Virus record (IMG/VR): IMGVR_UViG_3300030098_004452
Span: 1 to 33,376 of that record
DNA: 33,376 bases
Origin: a virus
Reading direction: 5' to 3' (one strand)
Of this stretch, positions 31,588 to 33,376 are shown one piece after another (the stretch's first letter is position 1; each line of letters begins with the position of its first letter). Below the pieces are notes generated by a model, which did not search any database, was not told the origin of the DNA, and saw only the letters and a program-made list of their open reading frames with translations. The translations under genes and the position numbers were made by a program.

Positions 31588-31690
31588 TTTTATTTCTCCT
31601 TAATTTTTTCTTCATTCTTTTATACTTTCTTATCTCTAAGTTTTTCTTTCTTCTTTCCATTTTTCTATGTTTGGCTTTTTTATTCGGCAT
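31574..31690 (-). CDS. Small basic protein (MPNKKAKHRK type), 38 aa
   Basis: MPNKKAKHRKMERRKKNLEI at the start; more than half of the residues are Lys or Arg. Short phage proteins starting MPNKK-x-KH-x-K are common in marine phages, function unknown. Probably binds nucleic acid. AGGAG lies before the ATG, in the end of the preceding gene. Confidence 0.6.
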   Translation of the reverse strand: MPNKKAKHRKMERRKKNLEIRKYKRMKKKLRRNKNDKI

Positions 31691-31835
31691 CTTTTTCTCC
31701 TAAATAAACGAGTACTTCTGCATCACAGCCAGAACAAGATAAATTAGTAACAACCCCATCTCCATCTAGACAATAGTCTTCAAAGGTGTGGTCTCCACCC
31801 CATATTAATTCAGATTGACAGTGCCAGCATTTCAC
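31680..31835 (-). CDS. Conserved zinc-ribbon protein (KCWHC...LIWGGDH type), 51 aa
   Basis: A GTG start overlaps the previous stop as GTGA. CWHC at residues 3-6 and CSGC at 34-37 make a zinc ribbon, and the intervening ELIWGGDHTFEDY is the signature of a small phage family widely seen in marine phages. No known biochemical role. Confidence 0.75.
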   Translation of the reverse strand: MKCWHCQSELIWGGDHTFEDYCLDGDGVVTNLSCSGCDAEVLVYLGEKDAE

Positions 31836-32146
31836 TTTATTATATCTTTTAATTTAAGCTTTTTAAGGTCTTTGATCTTGTCCTCAACCTTCTCAATTTC
31901 TTTTTTAACTTCATCTTTCTTCTCTTCGACTTTATCTTCAACTTTCTCAACTTCTTTCTTAACATCTTCTTTTTTCTTATTGAGCTTTTCCTCAACATCT
32001 TTTTTAAACTCCTCTACTTTCTGCTTTACTTTTTCTTCAGCTTCGCCTTTAATTATAGCCCCTAAGTCTGTAAAATATAAAACACAAGCTATTCCACCAC
32101 ATAGAGCAAGTATAATAGCTAATTTCTTAATTATTCCATCTAACAT
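31832..32146 (-). CDS. Membrane-anchored Lys/Glu-rich helical protein, 104 aa
   Basis: A hydrophobic N-terminal helix (about residues 7-26, KLAIILALCGGIACVLYF) is followed by about 70 residues of Lys/Glu/Asp/Val heptads. The segment KKEVEKVEDKVEEKKDEV is followed by the near repeat KKEIEKVEDKIKDLKK. This would form a long rigid helix or coiled coil anchored at the inner membrane. It resembles an i-spanin in topology but lies in the early operon, far from the lysin. It may instead tether phage replication complexes or act in superinfection exclusion. Speculative. Confidence 0.65.
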   Translation of the reverse strand: MLDGIIKKLAIILALCGGIACVLYFTDLGAIIKGEAEEKVKQKVEEFKKDVEEKLNKKKEDVKKEVEKVEDKVEEKKDEVKKEIEKVEDKIKDLKKLKLKDIIK

Positions 32147-32266
32147 TTACTTCTCCTTGTTTAGTTCGTCTAGATATTGTTCGGCTTTCTTTTTATCGAG
32201 AAATTTCTTGCCTTTAACGATATATACAAAAGCCAATTCTTTATACATTTTGATTTTATCTTTCAT
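32147..32266 (-). CDS. Small basic protein, 39 aa
   Basis: MKDKIKMYKELAFVYIVKGK at the start, then a Lys-rich helix. Its last codons contain the AAGGAG leader of the membrane protein gene. No family recognised. Just downstream of a strong inverted-repeat structure. Confidence 0.5.
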   Translation of the reverse strand: MKDKIKMYKELAFVYIVKGKKFLDKKKAEQYLDELNKEK

Positions 32267-32279
32267 AGTGAAAAGGAAA

Positions 32280-32341
32280 GAGGCGAGGGGGGTTTTTTTG
32301 GTGAGTAGTCCAAAAAAGTGAGAGTTAAGATACCTCGCCTC
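32280..32341 (-). terminator. Nested stem-loops between early genes
   Basis: Outer arms GAGGCGAGG (32280-32288) and CCTCGCCTC (32333-32341) pair perfectly over nine bases. Inside, TTTTTTGG (32294-32301) pairs with CCAAAAAA (32310-32317). The structure begins six bases after the stop of the 69-aa gene and is followed, leftward, by TTTCCTTTT. It could be a weak terminator, an mRNA-stability element or a regulatory RNA. Which one is not clear. Confidence 0.6.
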
Positions 32342-32346
32342 ATATT

Positions 32347-32556
32347 TTATAATGTTTCCCTATATTTTACTGCGTGTCGGTTAAACAAATCTATGAAACC
32401 TGACTTATCTCTTGCAATAGTTTTCTTTTCAACACTACCTATTTTTTTAAACTTTCTTTTAAAATAAGTCCTTCCCTTCATCGCTTCTCTTTGATTTCGA
32501 TAAAAAGCACAGAACTCAACATCGCCATCTTCATAGCGAACCATATATACATTCAT
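32347..32556 (-). CDS. Hypothetical protein, 69 aa
   Basis: MNVYMVRYEDGDVEFCAFYR at the start, then a basic helix and strand. The leader AGGAGAC precedes the ATG. Last gene before the nested stem-loops. No family recognised. Confidence 0.6.
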   Translation of the reverse strand: MNVYMVRYEDGDVEFCAFYRNQREAMKGRTYFKRKFKKIGSVEKKTIARDKSGFIDLFNRHAVKYRETL

Positions 32557-32568
32557 TTTTGTCTCCTT

Positions 32569-32751
32569 TTATATGAACTTTTTTATTTCAGCTAGAGCTT
32601 TGCTAGGCAAATCATAACCCCTATCGTGCATTATTAATAGTGTTTGAATAGAAATTCTGACTATTTTATGCAAATTTTGATCCATTGGGTGTTCTAATTC
32701 AACCTTATCAACATATTGTCTAAACTCGTCTGTATTTATATTTATTTCCAT
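32569..32751 (-). CDS. Hypothetical protein, 60 aa
   Basis: A helical protein (MEININTDEFRQYVDKVELE at the start) with HKIVRISIQTLLIMHDRGYD in the middle. Overlaps the replication-like gene by 10 bases. No domain recognised. Confidence 0.6.
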   Translation of the reverse strand: MEININTDEFRQYVDKVELEHPMDQNLHKIVRISIQTLLIMHDRGYDLPSKALAEIKKFI

Positions 32752-33110
32752 TTTTTTCTCTTGTTAAAGAAGGAGGCTAAGGCTTCTTGAACTTCATACT
32801 CCTCAGCCCCTTCTGATTCTTTTACTTTTTGCAAGGTCTCATTTTTATAACCCTGCTCTACAACTTCTTTTGAGTCCTCAAGTTCGTCCTCCCACCTTTT
32901 TTGGTTCAACCAAGTAGATGGGTGTGGTATAAATTGTTTCTCTGTTTTACTGCTCTCCCAAAACTTAATATAATTAACAAGACCATCATAAGCCAACTGC
33001 TTTTCTCTTTTATTAAGTTTCTTAAAAGACCTTTGAGCAACAACCCTACCAATTTTTCTAGGATATAGCTTATAAAACTTATCGAAAGTTATATCTTTGA
33101 AGTCTGGCAT
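32742..33110 (-). CDS. Replication-initiator-like protein, 122 aa
   Basis: Starts at 33110 (MPDFKDITFDKFYKLYPRKI) one base after the SSB-like stop codon. The pattern F-x-x-FYKLYPRK-x-G...A...F-x-KL, then FIPHPSTWLNQKRWEDEL (about residues 77-94), is the C-terminal signature of phage replication proteins of the O/DnaD-like group that load host helicase. It lacks the usual N-terminal winged-helix DNA-binding domain, so it may rely on another protein for origin recognition. Function is inferred from the motif. Confidence 0.7.
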   Translation of the reverse strand: MPDFKDITFDKFYKLYPRKIGRVVAQRSFKKLNKREKQLAYDGLVNYIKFWESSKTEKQFIPHPSTWLNQKRWEDELEDSKEVVEQGYKNETLQKVKESEGAEEYEVQEALASFFNKRKKWK

Positions 33111-33376
33111 ACTAAAAAGGTATGTCATTTGCACTTAATTGGTTAGACTTTAAAGAATCCAACTCCTCTTTAAGCTTTTTGTTTTCAGCTCTTAACGACT
33201 CCAATTCATCGTTAGACGATTTTGGCTTTGCTTTCTCTATTTTTTTAAACGATCCACCACTATTCATATCAGTAATAGATAAGCCATTTACTTTAAAAAA
33301 TGTCATCTCTAGGTCTTGACACTTCTCAATAGTGATTTCATCGCCCTCACCCGCACCTAAAGTCTTTATCATACTA
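33096..33376. repeat. Right copy of the terminal overlap
   Basis: Matches 1-281 at 274 of 281 positions. It contains the last 86 codons of the SSB-like gene, cut off by the end of the window. The differences cause K to R and E to K in the protein; the other four changes are silent. Joining the copies gives a circle of 33,095 bases. Confidence 0.9.
33112..33376 (-). CDS. SSB-like protein, 3' part (second, truncated copy)
   Basis: Same gene as 17-445, represented here only by its C-terminal half because the window ends. The coiled-coil linker and ANDIPF end are intact. It should be annotated once in a circularised genome. Confidence 0.85.
   Translation of the reverse strand, partial: SMIKTLGAGEGDEITIEKCQDLEMTFFKVNGLSITDMNSGGSFKKIEKAKPKSSNDELESLRAENKKLKEELDSLKSNQLSANDIPF

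Noticed and set aside
31815-32321. 168-codon plus-strand frame rich in Ser/Phe
   Set aside because: It is the reverse complement of the Lys/Glu-rich membrane-helix gene and its neighbour; the low-complexity Ser/Phe composition is an artefact.
1-33376. CRISPR array, insertion sequence or integrase
   Set aside because: No regularly spaced repeats, no transposase or recombinase motifs, and no attachment-site-like duplication apart from the terminal overlap.

Overview
The window is a complete, circularly overlapping genome of an AT-rich tailed phage with siphovirus architecture, most likely from a marine metagenome. Bases 1-281 recur at 33096-33376 with seven differences, so the unique genome is about 33.1 kb. 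It encodes terminase, portal, scaffold, HK97-like capsid, connectors, tail terminator, tail tube, a frameshifted tail-assembly chaperone, tape measure and tail tip. There is no sheath, integrase, CI-type repressor or tRNA, so it is probably strictly lytic. It has no recognisable DNA polymerase or helicase and must borrow the host replisome. Most genes have clear Shine-Dalgarno leaders (AAGGAG, or a GGGGG-type variant), which argues against a typical Bacteroidota host. A dockerin-like C-terminus on the large tail protein recalls motifs in uncultured marine bacteria such as Marinimicrobia. Host assignment is inference only.

Layout. (1) An early/replication block on the minus strand runs leftward from about 5037 through position 1 and on from 33376 to 29845. 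It holds many tiny, tightly overlapping genes: zinc-ribbon proteins, at least five membrane micropeptides of 22-36 aa, a cytosine DNA methyltransferase, a possible single-strand annealing protein, an SSB-like protein ending in DIPF, a replication-initiator-like protein, and a recombination/nuclease group (PD-(D/E)XK resolvase-like, HNH, another PD-(D/E)XK-like protein and a NinB-like protein). (2) A 531-bp region without a clear gene (5038-5568) precedes small terminase on the plus strand. (3) A minus-strand packaging block (6462-9769) carries large terminase, portal and a virion morphogenesis protein, opposite in orientation to the capsid genes. (4) A plus-strand block (9870-29844) carries scaffold, capsid, a terminator, lysozyme, a zinc-ribbon metallophosphoesterase, a holin/MscS-like membrane cassette, two tail-fibre-like proteins, head-tail connectors, tail tube, chaperones, tape measure and tail-tip proteins.

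The strongest non-gene signal is a near-textbook programmed -1 frameshift site in the tail-assembly chaperone: GGGAAAC, then a 4-nt spacer, then a 14-bp stem with one bulged base. The most unusual protein observation is the two-repeat, calcium-loop, dockerin-like module at the end of the 1400-aa tail protein. The early block, with its micropeptides and repeated G-run leaders, is the least explained part of the genome.
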